Positions 32,440 through 44,732 of a stretch of DNA of 64,000 nt are shown here, one piece after another. This stretch comes from Amorphophallus konjac. Taxonomy: Eukaryota; Streptophyta; Magnoliopsida; Alismatales; Araceae. The translations under genes and the position numbers were made by a program. The notes below the pieces were generated by a model that saw only the letters and a program-made list of their open reading frames with translations, had not been told where the DNA came from and ran no database searches. Positions within the stretch are counted from its first letter, which is position 1, and every line of letters begins with the position of its first letter. The stretch lies in contig CM040126.1 in NCBI GenBank assembly GCA_022559845.1, positions 230,336,641 through 230,400,640 of the forward strand, given 5' to 3'.

Positions 32440-32830
32440 GTGTTCGATGATGAAAAAACACAGAAATCATGTGGCGAAGATGAGAATATTGAGATAGATG
32501 TGTCATAAGAGCAATGAGGTTAAGATTTGGAATGGATGTATGCATGGAGACTTACTAATAGAGCCAATGGATGTTAAGCTGAGAGGAATGTGATTGTTGG
32601 GACATGCGCACTATTGACGAAATTCGTGCCAATTTAAAGGTGCATCCATATTTAAGTGGGGATGGCAAAAAGGACTCATGGGAGGCCTAACATGAGATGT
32701 TTTAATACAGTAAAGGAGGACATGGCTTTTCTAGGTTTAATTATGAAAGTTACATTGCATGGAGCTGACCCAAATATGTTGGATAGGGATATGATTAGTT
32801 TTAGATTCCGTCTCTGGTATGACTAAATTT
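32440..32830 (+). pseudogene. RTE-type LINE, C-terminal remnant
   Basis: Degenerate segments in order, VKIWNGCMHGDLLIEPMDVK then LLGHAH, and GRPNMRCFNTVKEDMAFLGL, resemble the C-terminal end of plant RTE reverse transcriptases (the R-W-x-G-H-V and G-R-P region). Several stops and shifts are present; the assignment is by pattern only. Confidence 0.45.
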
Positions 32831-33028
32831 TTGCTATGTAAAAATTTATAAGCCTATAAGATTAATAAATGGAATGCTAACTAGATGAAATAATTCCATT
32901 CATTGAAATTATCTTTACTTTTTTGTAACTTTGACAATTTTTTATGCATCACCTTTTCAATATTTTTTTAATGTCAATTTTGCTATTTAAGATGATCAGT
33001 AACATCTCAAAGTTTCTGTGTTCTACAG

Positions 33029-33120
33029 AAAGTTAGAAGCTATACATGTCTCAGCAATAGAGGGAGAGGCCGATGCTTTGATTGCATAGTTAGATAATGG
33101 TGTCTCTGTGAATGTGAAGG
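33029..33120 (+). pseudogene. Orphan ankyrin exon resembling plant acyl-CoA-binding protein
   Basis: Bounded by a TTCTACAG acceptor and a GTATGC donor. It reads LEAIHVSAIEGEADALIA, a TAG, then LDNGVSVNVK, with a final G that would start a following Asp codon. This matches the first ankyrin-repeat exon of ankyrin-type acyl-CoA-binding proteins. No neighbouring exon was found. Confidence 0.5.
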
Positions 33121-36100
33121 GTATGCATTCCTCTGTCAGCACCTTATTTGTTCCCACTTAATTTCCAGTGTTCCTTATGTTTACATTATTTTCAAAATGA
33201 TTCATCAGCCTTATAGCATATGATATGTTTACCATGGAATAGGTTACAGACATTTTGTGTTTGTGCATGTGTATATGTATTTTGTATAAAGGGGACATAA
33301 ATTGTGCATTGTTCCCCTAGCAGTGCAAAGCAACACTCTGTGTGTTGGGTCTGCACTTGTAAATTACTGGGCGGGTGTTTTGGGGTTTTCATGGGTGGCA
33401 AATGCAACCGCATGTGAAAGCATGATGTGCGGTAGCCATGTCATGGAGTGACAGAGACCCAAGGCTTATCTAGGGCCTCTTTGATAGTAAACCCAGACAA
33501 GCCGCCGGTTATTATCCCACCATATTCCACCATTTATGTGGAATACGTAACCCGGACACGAGGGCGTGAAAGCATGATGTCCAAATGGGAAAATGTGAAG
33601 GATAATCTTGCAAGTAGATGGGCAGGAAGTGTAGTGTCCAACGGCCAATTCGGACACTACCAAGAATAGATGGATTGTGGGAAAAGAAAAAAGAAAGAAA
33701 TTCACAATGGGGTCAAGAAAATGGGAAACAAAGTAGAAGGGCTTGTTATTGAGGTCCCTTTTGGGGCATGCAATCATCCTTGTCTAGTACCTCAGTCCTA
33801 CCGAATCAATGCCATCACAATGGTATAGCTGAAATTCTATGACATTGATGGTAGTGAGAATCCATAGCATCAATCACTCACAATCTTCCATACAAAAGAC
33901 GACAAGGAGCCTTAAGTTTAATATCACAAGTGCATAAGAAATGCAATGACTATTGTTTGTGATGGCATGATGGAGAATGTGAGAATGTATAATTGTAGTG
34001 AGGCCTTTACTGTTGGCAATATCACTAAGATTGAATGATGATGTATGCACTCTTAAATTCAGCAGTTGTGTCGAGGATCATCATAACCAGTACCACTGGT
34101 TAAAACATCATGAACCACCTCAACTGCATCATGTCTTCCTCACATCTGAAAACTCTTTCTTAATCAAGATTTCAATAGAACTACATTGATAATCAAACAT
34201 CGATGTGAAATGCTTATTGTGAAGTATCAGTTTTACATGTAAACAAGCTCGAAGCCCCCCTTTTTATTAAAGATCAAAAAAGAAAGAAAATTAGAGATGC
34301 ACTTGGGAGCCATATTCTTTGGCTCATAGAATATGTAAAGTATCTTTCTTATTTGTTAAGAAAATATTGTCATGTTTAACTTTCAAGTGAAATTGCTTAT
34401 AAATATTTAATTATTTTGAGGGTGGCTGAAATGACAATGATAGATGGGTAGTTATGCCCCAAGCAACTGAAAATGTTGGAAAAAGTTGGCATCCTGCTCT
34501 GTCGGATCAGTGGTAGTAGGGACATCATTCACTCCGACATCTATGAGGCGGTCGAGACCAAATGAAACAAACTGGGAATGTCTGAGCTGATTTGAACATG
34601 TTGAACTATAATGGTGTTAAGATTAGCAATTGAGTGTATTTGTAGCACATGACTTGAGTTATTAGAGTTTGTTTTTAAACACCTTGTTTTGTGATATCTT
34701 ATTCTATACAATATGCATGAACAAATTAAATAGGAATCTGGCAATTCTGTTACAATGGCTGCTCTCCTATTTCTAGCAACATGAATATGTTATGTTTATG
34801 GCATCCTGGATGGATATTCTAGATGCTGGGTTAGGCTAACAGTTACCTAGAAAACTTAAGCCCCCAGGCATTGGAACCTTATATTCAAGCCGGTCCAAAT
34901 TCCCAGTATCTGGTTTGAATCTTGACGATGAATGGATTAAATATCACCTTTTGTGAAATGATGAAAGAAGACAAAAAAAGTCACTTAGTGGCTTGTTAGA
35001 CTTAGAGGGAAAGGAAAGGAAGGAACCCTGCATAAACCAAGAGAGAAGGAACACCATGATGCGTGCAGACTATCATTGCTAGAATCAGTAATTAGCAAGT
35101 ACAATGATGAAAGAATAAGTAGAATCAGTATGTAGCACATAAAATGACGGAAGAGTGAGGAAACCCTCTTTTTTGCACATTATGTCTCCCTTCTACAGAA
35201 TCTTGCATTATCTTTTCTACTATCTGATGTGATGCTCATTCCACAAGAATCCCGAGCTCCTCTGTCCATTTCCTTGCCTCTTTCATTGATCTACCTTATC
35301 CCCCCTTTTTATGAATATGGAAATATTACTTAGTTTTTTTTTATATTCCTGTATGCATCATCATAGTTATGATTGGTTATCTTCATGGATGTTGGACCCT
35401 TGCTGGGTTTATAGCCTCCTCAACATCTTGGAAGTCAGGGTACTGGGTTTGGAGGAAGGGATAGTGACTTACACTTGACAATAGATTGAACAAAGCTATA
35501 TTGCCTCATGGTTGAGGTTGTTCTACTGGATAAAACTCCTTGATTGAGGTGTAAGTGTACTGCACATCCTGCTGGCACTTTGGTCAGGCAAGTGCAGCAT
35601 GGGAAAGGGCAACAGTGAATTATGTACCATCCTTCGACACTCCCTAGCTAGATTGCCTAACAGCATGGATCCTTGTTGGTTTATTGTTCTTGAAGACCAT
35701 CAAAATGGGTTTACTCCTTTTGGAGGCAGGCTGGGGAACCTTTTATAAGACTGTTATTCAGCTATGCCCAATGTCATCATCGTCGTCATTATTTGCTGGG
35801 GTACCCAACACACTACACAGTAAAAACTGCCAATGATCATAACTCTATAGTGTGCAATATTTTGATAGGTTTAACTGCATAAAGATGCCATTTTGTTACC
35901 CTATCTTTTATGCCATCGGTGCATACTTTAAGCCTTGTCAGGAACCCCCTTAAATTTCAAATTCTATAGTGAAGATCAACTTTGGTGAAGTTGCCTGAGG
36001 GTTCTGTGAGAGGGGACATTTGATTTTCCTTTGGGTCATTTATTTTTTCAGACCTACCGGTTCATTACTTCTATAAATGTCTTGGTATTTAGAATTCCAG

Positions 36101-37129
36101 ATAACCTCACTTGTTATCAAAACGGCGAATGGTATGCCATACTTAGGGTTGTGTTTTTTTATCCTTTCTCATGCGAGGGGGAGGATCATGTTTCACAGAT
36201 AAGCCCTTGGGCCCAAGGACTCCCACTCAGGATCTGGGCCCACGGTCTCATTCCTGCACCAGTGGGGTGGTGAGTGCTCATTCTATCCTCCTCACTGTGC
36301 CCCTCTAAGCATGTTATGCCTGATGTCTGTTACCACCGTGTGGAGGGGAAGGTCTCACGCCAGAGGCTAGTTTCAGCTGGGCTTAGTTGAAGAGGTAGGC
36401 TGATGTTCCCACCCACCGGGAAATATGAAACAAAAAGGAAATAAAAGGAACGAAATAGAAAAAAAAATATGTGGGATCAGGCTTGAGAATGGTGTAATTT
36501 TTTCAATTCATTCTTTCTCTATGAAGTTGCTATTTTGGACTCCCGTGAACCCCAAACTTTAGTATTTTCCCGGTTCTCTTGTTGTAATACTATATTGCAT
36601 GTGGATATGTAGCCGTGTTTTTGAGTAATAGAGTTTATTTCTAAAATTTTCACAGAAAGCGGCATCCTTGGATTTGGCGGAGCAACAGAAATTCCACAAA
36701 TTAACAGCTGAGAGTACATGGTATTGTGATTTTTTTAAATCATTGAACTCCCGAACTCATTGATCTCAAGCAGTCCAGGTTCGTTGGTTGTAGTCATTGC
36801 AGTTTTGGGTTCCAAATTGCCCCCCTGCTCTTTAGCTGTTGATTCTTCAAACTCCATCTCAACATATAATTCAAACCTTCTAGGCTACGGTTGCTGAAAT
36901 AAAAATTATTCTACGTTCCATGTTGTACCTTTTATTCTTTTGTGGTCATTCAACGAAGAATGTGTACAAGTTATGGTTTGAATGTGAATGTGTAAATTTC
37001 TGGATATATGATATGTGAATGATGTGAATGTGCAAGTTTTGAATGTGTGTAAATTTTATGAATGTGTACAAGTTATATGGTTTACATATGAATTTAGTTA
37101 CAGGTTACCTACGGTTCATATAGACATTA
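33121..37129. other. Intron-like or decayed sequence without recognised genes
   Basis: About 4 kb with no frame resembling a known domain. It contains a short palindrome at 33632-33660 and a possible unassigned exon at about 36658-36719. It may be intronic sequence of the host fragments nearby or old transposon debris. Confidence 0.4.
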
Positions 37130-37791
37130 TAGATGAATTTATAACATACAAAATTAGTTCAGGTTACCGTCACGTTACCTACGTTTTATTAACAACTCGA
37201 AAAATCATGAGAAAATACCTATTTGATAAAAGTCGTAGGCAATTACCTACTATAATTATCGATGGTGAAAACTGTGGGTAAATTATATCTATGCGATAAA
37301 AAATCATAGGAAAATACTTACGCGACAAAAATCATAGGTAATTATCTACTACTTTCGCCGTAGGTAAAAACTGCGTAAGTATTTTATATACACCGAAGGT
37401 AATTACCTATTCGATAAAAATCGTAGATAATTACTTAGGACAAGCGTCGTTCGTAAAAATTGCGTAGGTAAATCTTTACCTACGTGAGAAAAAATCGTAG
37501 GTAAATACCTACATGATGGGCGACATAGGTAATTACCCACGACATTTCTCGTAGGTAAAAGTTTACCTACACGATATAAATCTATAGGTAATGACCACCC
37601 TATACCTACGCGACGTAGGTATTGACCACCTTATATCTACGGAATTTTGTCACGTAGGTAAAGATTTACCTATGCAGTTTTTACCGACGATACCGCTCCA
37701 TAGGGAGTGTCATAGGTAAAGCTTTTACCTACGTTTTTTGGGACTTTACCTAGCACATTCGTCGAAGGTAAAAGCCAATTTTCAAGTAGTG
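37130..37791 (-). repeat. CACTA-type right terminus with GTAGGTAA hairpin array
   Basis: Reads CACTACTTGAAAATTGGC inward from 37791. About 600 bases contain a dozen or more CGTAGGTAA / TTACCTACG units facing each other (e.g. CGTAGGTAAATCTTTACCTA near 37467), i.e. perfect 9-base stems with 3-base loops. It abuts gag codons of a Tekay-like element at 37792. Confidence 0.75.
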
Positions 37792-38089
37792 CCTCCACCG
37801 ACTCCCACCACGCTCTAGCATCTTGCTCTAACTGAAAAGTAACCAAGAGAACCTTCTCCTCATCCGCACATTGCATCACGTGAAAAATCCACTCTATCTC
37901 TTTAATCTAATTCTCGGCATCATCGGGGTCAGTAGATCCGACAAACTTTGGAGGATTCATATTCCGAAAACTCCGGTGGAGATCTCCGGCTCCACGATTC
38001 GCCCCTCCTTGGGCCACTTGCTATAGTGCTTGCATGAGACCTTGCACGGTCCTCTGCATCTCCCTCCACTGAGCTCGTTCGGCCACCAT
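37792..38089 (-). pseudogene. Tekay-like gag N-terminus, cut by a CACTA element
   Basis: From the ATG at 38089 the frame reads VAERAQWREMQRTVQGLMQA, FRNMNPPKFVGSTDPDDAEN, then VMQCADEEKVLLVTFQLEQD and ARAWWESVE, the usual start of a chromovirus gag domain. Stops occur at LMQAL and before IKEIEW. The remainder of gag is missing because the CACTA terminus starts at 37791. Confidence 0.8.
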
Positions 38090-38246
38090 GATCTTGCAAG
38101 AAATAAAATAATTAACACGCTTGACTAAAACTATAGGGTTCATCGTCCTATATCGACTTAGCCCATGGCACTACCCCAATCTCACCTGGGAAAATGTATG
38201 GAACCTAAACATCCTAATCTGACAACCTAGGTAATTTAGAAATCTA

Positions 38247-38259
38247 GGCTCTGATACCA
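38247..38259 (-). other. Primer binding site (initiator Met tRNA)
   Basis: TGGTATCAGAGCC on the minus strand, six bases inside the LTR edge. Confidence 0.9.
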
Positions 38260-38265
38260 CAAAAC

Positions 38266-41000
38266 TGTCATGGCCCAAGCTCGGAAGGAACTTAGAACGC
38301 GATGGTTATATCGATCATGTTAATCAGAGCTCAAAGCATTCAATACACAAGACAGAGTTTGCTAAAGAAAACATAACCATAACTACTTTTATTCCATCAA
38401 ACTTCTAGTTTACAAGGATAGACAAAATAAAAGAAAAATTACAAGGTTGATAATGACAAGACACGACTCTTTGGAAGCACAAGACTTTGGGTTCGGCTCT
38501 ACACTCTTCACTCTTGGCCATCTCTGTCAGATTGATATCCTCATCTGAATTACCTGAAAAATAGGATAAAACACTAGATGAGCGAAAGCCCAGTAGAAAT
38601 TACATCTCTATAAATCAGGCTTGCTTAAAGTAATTAATAGGTTATATGAAATGTAGCTCTAGCTAAGCATGAACAATGTTCAAGATAAAATAAACGAACA
38701 AGAAACGTTTTGGAAATAAGAACATGGAGAATATCTAGCAAGTTCACTTTTAGAAAAATTGGCTATTCATGTACAACCCCTTCCCGGTCGATCGTATCCA
38801 GTCATTAAATAATATCAAGTCAATAGTGGAATGTCGTGGACCAATCAAGCAAGTCAAGCAATTCGGTGCAATGCCACACCATAGCGAATAATAGCTCCCA
38901 TGGGCACAAGTACTTTTGAGTGCTACTTCTAAAATCAGACCGGGCCCCATTAATGCCAGGTACGAAGGTCATGGATCAAAGGTCCCACGTGTATCTAGAC
39001 ATCAACTTTATTTAATAGCCAATAGAGTTCCAAGGATTAAACATTGTAGGAATAACTTGGAAGATCCAAAAAGATAATTGAATTTCAAGGATAGAGTCAT
39101 GTGTAGGGAAAATATATCGAGAAATCAGTCATTAAAACCGTGAGATGCGAGAATCTAGGAAGAATTGGCGTTCACTCAGTCGCCGTGAATTGAAGAATTC
39201 GTGACTTCTGCACAAGTCGCTAATTCATGTGAACTGTAAAGGCACAATGAATTTGTGTCACTCTCATGGACGCTAATTCAAGAATTTGTGTCGACTGTCC
39301 CAGTCGCCAATTTCATAACATCTGGACCGTGTCTGGAATCTCAAAGAACACCCAAATTTTTGGCACTCTATTATGGCTGGATGTCATGTTTATTCAGAGT
39401 GACATGACCAAAACAGGTTTTAGGGTTTTTAGGGTACAACCACCCCAGTGATCGAAGAGAGAATCCTTCGATGTCGGGGACTTACAGAGGCCTCAGAGAA
39501 AGAATTTTCAATCCGATGCGAGGGATTCCCGACGGAGGGTCCTTCCTTCCCCATGAAATAAGGTGTAACTTGAAAACACAAAAAACAAGGACCATGTCTA
39601 GGTAGTGAGACAGCAGTGCCAAGAATCCACAGTATTGGATCAAAACCCACGATAAAACTGTAGTGAATAAATTCGTGTCAGAACAAGTTATCGTTATTTC
39701 TTTAAAATAGCGTCCACTGCACAAGACGTCAATTCCATTAAATTTATAGAATTACAAAATTAAATAGTAATTAATGTCAAAGGGACAGATGCTTATTAAT
39801 ATGCGTCTCTTTGGAGATGCGCAGAATCTTTAATACGCGTGTGGCTCATGGACGTCAATTCCTATAATTTTCCAAGATTAATTGAGTATTTCATTATGAA
39901 TTGGGGTCTATGTAGCAGACGCAAATTAATACGCATCTTTCTGAAAAGGCGCATATTAAGGAATATGCGTCTGCTACATGGACGCTAATGTAACGTGAAA
40001 GTTGCGTCTTAGAAGGAGACGTAAATTCTCAAATACATCTCAAGTCGCATCCGGTATATACAGCCACATACTCAATGACACTATTCATTTCTTTCTAATA
40101 GGATGAACAATAGCACTTCTAAACTACAAGGATTTTTACAAAACTAAAGGTATGATAATTAGAGGAAAAATCTGGGGATCCTAGAAACCTGCACATCACA
40201 ATTTTATTTTTCATGGTTCAATAGATATCAATTTTTAAACGTTGATGCAATATTTAATTATCTAGGAAATTCGCATCTTAGCGATCGACGTGTATTAATA
40301 CGCGTCCATAAACCCAACGCTAATTCAAGAATCAGTGCCTGCATAAAAAGACGCAGATTAACACACGTCCACTGCACTGGTCATGAATCCTTCTTGAATC
40401 TAGAATAGGACAGGACACTATAAAACTGTAAAGCTAGCATGGATCATGAAGAAAAAACACAATGGAATCAAGTGACTGCATGCATGCCTACTTAACATGA
40501 GGTATTTAGTTACTTTTGCCCAAGAAACAACCTACCTTTTGGGAAGAAGAAGAAGAACGACGAAAAGGAAGAAGAACGACGCTATGCTCCTACGGGTTCT
40601 CTGCAACACAACTCCGCACGCCTATCTTTCAATCCCAGCAGCACGAGCAGCACTAGCTTCTGCCATCGTAGGGGGAGTCCTATATATAAGGTTTCTACCC
40701 TCACGAATCCTACTAGGGGCTTAAGAAATCCTACTTCAATTAAAACCCAAACCTTCCTCGTTAAATCCATATCCTTTCCTCAAACGAAGCCGCTATCCCT
40801 CCTTTGATCGACTCCATCCTCAAAACCTAACACAACAGGGATCCTACGGTCGACCTATGATGACCGGCCCATTCAACAAACCCACTAATTAGTTTTTAGA
40901 TGGAATTAACGATTCGAACCCATTAATGGTCTTTAGACTAATAACTAATTGGGCTAATTTTTAACAGTGAAGATCTATTATTATTCATATTAAAGGTTAT
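38266..41000 (-). repeat. Tekay-like 5' LTR (LTR1), outer edge unresolved
   Basis: The inner edge (plus strand TGTCATGGCCCAAGC) is set by the PBS. A minus-strand TATA box lies at 40681-40688 and a conserved GGTACAACCA block near 39433. Hairpin units with GCGTC/GACGC stems fill 39164-39312 and 39700-40380, including a cruciform at 39912-39976 (GTAGCAGACGCA with TGCGTCTGCTAC). The outer end lies somewhere between about 40900 and 41345. Confidence 0.65.
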
Positions 41001-42159
41001 ATGTTTTATCGGGTTGCTACGTGGTGCGTCTCGATCGGAGGATCTTTATTAGCCAGCTTGCCAGTGCTGGGGTATGTGCTATGGCAATGTACGTTTCTCT
41101 TCTAGTTGACTATACTTGTGGACTAGACTCTGTAGTTATGTTATGTTGTTATAAAATATAATTTTATTTCTGCCAGAATAGTTGATTAGTTATGTAAATT
41201 ATTCTCTTGTAATTATTTTGGATTTCAATGCATAATCACAACACTCCAAATAACGCTTACGAGCTTTTCAACTCATGAGTGGTGGCGTAGGATCTGAATG
41301 ATATCGAGTCTGACTTGATATCTGGATCTTGGGTTGTTACGGTCGGCGTCTCATATCATACTGGGATAGACGTCTTCTCCCGATGGCAGCGATGAGACAA
41401 AGTGGGATGTGAAGTATGAGGAAATATCATATTTGCCCTCCTCATGCATTCGAGAGGGAAAAGGTGCAGGTTGCTTCCCTTCCCCTTCTCCTCACCCCCA
41501 CTCATTTCAAAGGAGCCCTCTTCCCCATTAGCCTTCCTTGCGAATAAAGACCTTCATCTCCCTGCCTTCTTCTGCGAACGAAGACCTTCTTTCTCTCCAT
41601 GCCTTCTTCCGCTACCAAAGACCTTCTTCCCCTCCCGACATCCTCCCCTATGGGCAAGGACTTTGCTTTCTCTCATCCTTGAGTCCATCTATTTTTCTCA
41701 ATATTTCTCCCAATCTTTCCCCCGCCGCAGATGAGCCCCTTTTGGTAGGATGGTAGAAACTAGATTGTCAGGTCCAGGTCCAGTGGAGATATCAAAGAAG
41801 GATCTTGCACATACACTCTTGCAACAGAATCAGGGTCAGAGATGATAGAGGACAAGGAAGGAACCCCCCCATCGTCGACCGTGCAGCATCATCTCCATCT
41901 ATTTCCAGTGAAATTTTTTGACAAAATCCTTTATATATTTTTTATGCTTATGAATTTTTAGAAATTTATTTGATGACGAGACATAGCGTCTGAGCATCTT
42001 TTGTACAATGCTTTGCCTTCCTTGTCTGTGTAAACAGAGGTGTAGTCAAAAGGGAAGCCCATGTGGTCGTCAGCATGCTATCGTCCATGGATGTGTAAGT
42101 GAAAGCCTGAGACCAAATGGGATTCAGGGAATCCCACCAGGTGATTATGAGTCGGACTC
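41001..42159. other. Unassigned sequence
   Basis: GGGTTGCTACG near 41013 and GGGTTGTTACG near 41332 are similar and may be LTR edges. 41440-41740 is C/T-rich, leader-like sequence. No gene is recognised. Confidence 0.35.
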
Positions 42160-42960
42160 CATTTGGAGTGTATATTGATAAGGCATTGCCCGTTGACATG
42201 CGATTGCTGGAAGAAGTGCTATGTTGTGATAATGAAAGCAATCTATTTATGTTGGGAACAAGCAGATGACATTTACAGTGGAGGACCTGGCAGTCATATT
42301 GGGTGTTCCCTGCATCGGCCAACACGTGGACCATTATACGATAGTTTGACGAAGCCATCGATACTGCACAGGTGGTTTGGTGAAAAAGTTAGGTTTTACA
42401 GGTGGAGGGTGGAGACATGCATCTGAGAATTTGTTGATTCTGATGCACCCGATGATGTGGCTGACATAGGAAGGCTGTGGATTTTATTGTTATTTTGTGC
42501 ATTTTTATCTTCACGGGCGAAGGCTTCTTGCACACAACAAATGGTGAAATGTCTCGATGACATAGACAGCCTGGGGGGGTTTGCATGGACCCTTGCATTC
42601 CATGATATATTGATGCATAATCTGGATGTTGTGACAAGTATGGTAAAGAACAAGAGAGATGCCCAGAAGGCCGTATGCAGGAAGAGGACAGCCAAGGCAA
42701 ATTCTGTACCACACCGCACTGTGTATGGTTGTGGTCCAGCCTTCTATACAAGTTTCTTCACCTTTTTATCTTCATATCTTTCTCTATATATTTTCTTACA
42801 TGTGCCTGACACGTTGACTTGAATGCTCGTAGGTGTGGGTGCTAGAGCACAGTACACTAAGACAACCCTTAAACATAATGACGTTCTCACGGTTGTTTAG
42901 GTGGATGTTGTCTGTTAAGCAAAAGGCCTCATACGCACTGGACTCGGAAGGATCGGGTAT
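42160..42960 (+). pseudogene. PMD-like transposon protein remnant
   Basis: In-order segments RLLEEVLCCDNESNLFML, QMTFTVEDLAVILGVPCIG, LDDIDSLGGFAWTLAFHDIL and VWVLEHSTLRQPLNIMTFSR resemble the plant mobile domain / DUF1985-type proteins carried by plant transposons. The frame changes several times, and it is cut by the CACTA-like terminus at 43018. Confidence 0.5.
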
Positions 42961-43017
42961 TATCGAACTCAGTACTCTTATTAATATTTTTTATTCTTCC
43001 ATTAACATCATTTCTAT

Positions 43018-43480
43018 CACTACCCCAAGAAAAACCTATACCTATGACACTTACCTATGGTTCTGTTAGTCGTAAGAATAGACTGGCCTATACCTACTAT
43101 TTTATGGGTTTATCTATTACCTATGGTCATGGTTGTAGATAAGCGGTGTATCATACCTACGGTTTGGTAGAGCCGTAGGAATAGATAACTATACTGAACT
43201 ACTTTCGGTCAGTGTCGTCGGCACGTGATGTCACATACCTACCACTCAGTAGTGTCATAGGAATAGATAGTTATATTGAACTACCTACGATTAGTGTCAT
43301 ATGTATATGATGTCATATACCTACCATTTAGTAGTGTCGTAGGAATAGGTCAGACTAGTAAAATAGAGCAATCACTTGTAGAGTGAATGTTTCCTACAAT
43401 TTTGTGTCTTTTTATATTACCTACGGTTAATGTTCTAGGTAAGTTATGTTTCATACCTATGGTTTAATAATGTGGTTGGA
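43018..43480 (+). repeat. CACTA-like left terminus with TACCTACGG subterminal repeats
   Basis: Begins CACTACCCCAAGAAAAACC and is followed by repeated TACCTAYGG / CCGTAGG units, e.g. CCTACGG with CCGTAGG near 43160. The unit resembles that of the right terminus at 37791, but the terminal sequences differ. Confidence 0.7.
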
Positions 43481-43531
43481 AAAAGTATAATGGTTTTTGG
43501 CGCCAGTAGAGCAAACAGTCCTACGTGCCTA

Positions 43532-43538
43532 TATAAAA
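43532..43538 (+). promoter_or_regulatory. TATA box of the CACTA-like element
   Basis: CTATATAAAAAGTGGGG, about 510 bases inside the left terminus, followed by a C/T-rich leader and, at 43949, a CTCTG|GTAAGTC splice donor. This suggests an untranslated first exon at roughly 43565-43948. Confidence 0.6.
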
Positions 43539-43690
43539 AGTGGGGTTCTTCCCCCCCTTTGTATGTAGTATGGAACCATAGCCACTCTAAACCCTATTTC
43601 CTCCCTCCTTCACAATATCTCTCCACCTTTTTCCACTTGAACACATTCTCCCCCCTTGGAATCCCCCCGATGGTGGCACTCCTTCACCAC

Positions 43691-43880
43691 AAGGCATCTC
43701 GGTGGTGCTCATAGCCGCAAGGCATTTCAACAATGCTTGCCCCCACAAGGCATCTTGACAATGCTCCTTCCTCCTAGCAGCACGGCAGTGCTCATCCCTA
43801 TACGGCATCTCTGCGTCACTCATCCTACATGACATCTCGATGGTGATCGGTCCCACATGACATCTCGGTGGAACTTCTTC
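43691..43880 (+). repeat. Minisatellite in the leader exon
   Basis: About six or seven imperfect ~28-base units beginning AAGGCATCTC or ACATGACATCTCG and ending GTGCTCAT or a variant. Confidence 0.6.
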
Positions 43881-43950
43881 CTCCTGGTATCTTGGTAAAG
43901 CCCTCCTTCCTCCTTCGCTCAACCCTACAACTTCTACTTCATTCTCTGGT

Positions 43951-44732
43951 AAGTCTTTCTCTCTATGTGTTTTTTTGGCTGATACCTAAGTATTAAGTTA
44001 ATCTTGGAGATTGCTGGTCTGAAACCCATATATTAACTTAATAAGAGTAATTTTGACGACAACAAAATCTTGAATTAAAAAAATCCTTGAAATAATAAAG
44101 CTTTCAATGAATAAAGCCATGTAATGATAAAGTATTGTGAGCGAAAAGAAGAAGAAGCCTAATCCATCCAAGTATAACATAGGCACAAAAGAATAAGACT
44201 ATATTCACTTAGGCGTTGCAAAACTCAACTAAGGTTAACATAGGCATAGGAAAACGAGACTAAGGTTAACTTGGGCGTAGAAAATATAGGCTAAGCTTAA
44301 CTTAGGCACGGAAACTAAAAAGCTAAGCCTCACTTAATCGAAATAATTACATTCACATAGTCACAGCCATACTCAGATAGGTGCAAACAATCTACTTAGC
44401 CTCAAACTTAGCTATGTTCATTTAGGAGCAAAAAAGTTAACTTAGACGTATTACGTTTGCATAGGTGCACAAAAGTTAACATCGGCGGATACAGTTCATA
44501 TAGGCGCATCGAGTCCTTCAACTATGTCCAATTCATTGACTATCTTAAACATAGTCGATCTATTGAGTAAGACTAAAAGACCACCTATCATAACAGATAG
44601 TCAGGCAATCATCGTCTATGAGAAAGCTAATTTACTATCTCAAAAGACCGTCTATCATATGGGATAGTCGAACAAACATCACCTATGAGATAATCAATCG
44701 ACTATCTCAATCTTAAAAGATCGCATACATGC
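43951..44732 (+). other. Interior of the CACTA-like element, left of the solo LTR
   Basis: Repeated motifs TTAGGCGTA / AACTAAGGTTAACTT (44190-44480), then inverted GACTATCTC / GATAGTCG motifs (44520-44720). The same GACTATC type continues right of the solo LTR at 48677-48910, so the two sides were once adjacent. Confidence 0.5.

Noticed and set aside
33470..33775. MITE beginning GGGCCTCTTTG
   Set aside because: The two ends do not match well enough as terminal inverted repeats and no target duplication is clear.
35812..35830. CACTACACAGTAAAAAC as a CACTA left end
   Set aside because: It does not match either right terminus and has no subterminal repeats after it.
36658..36719. Possible short exon between ACAG and GTATTG
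   Set aside because: The frame is open and splice-like, but no protein family was recognised; too short to call.
41013..41345. Exact outer border of LTR1 at GGGTTGCTACG or GGGTTGTTACG
   Set aside because: Neither ends in CA and there is no partner LTR to decide between them.
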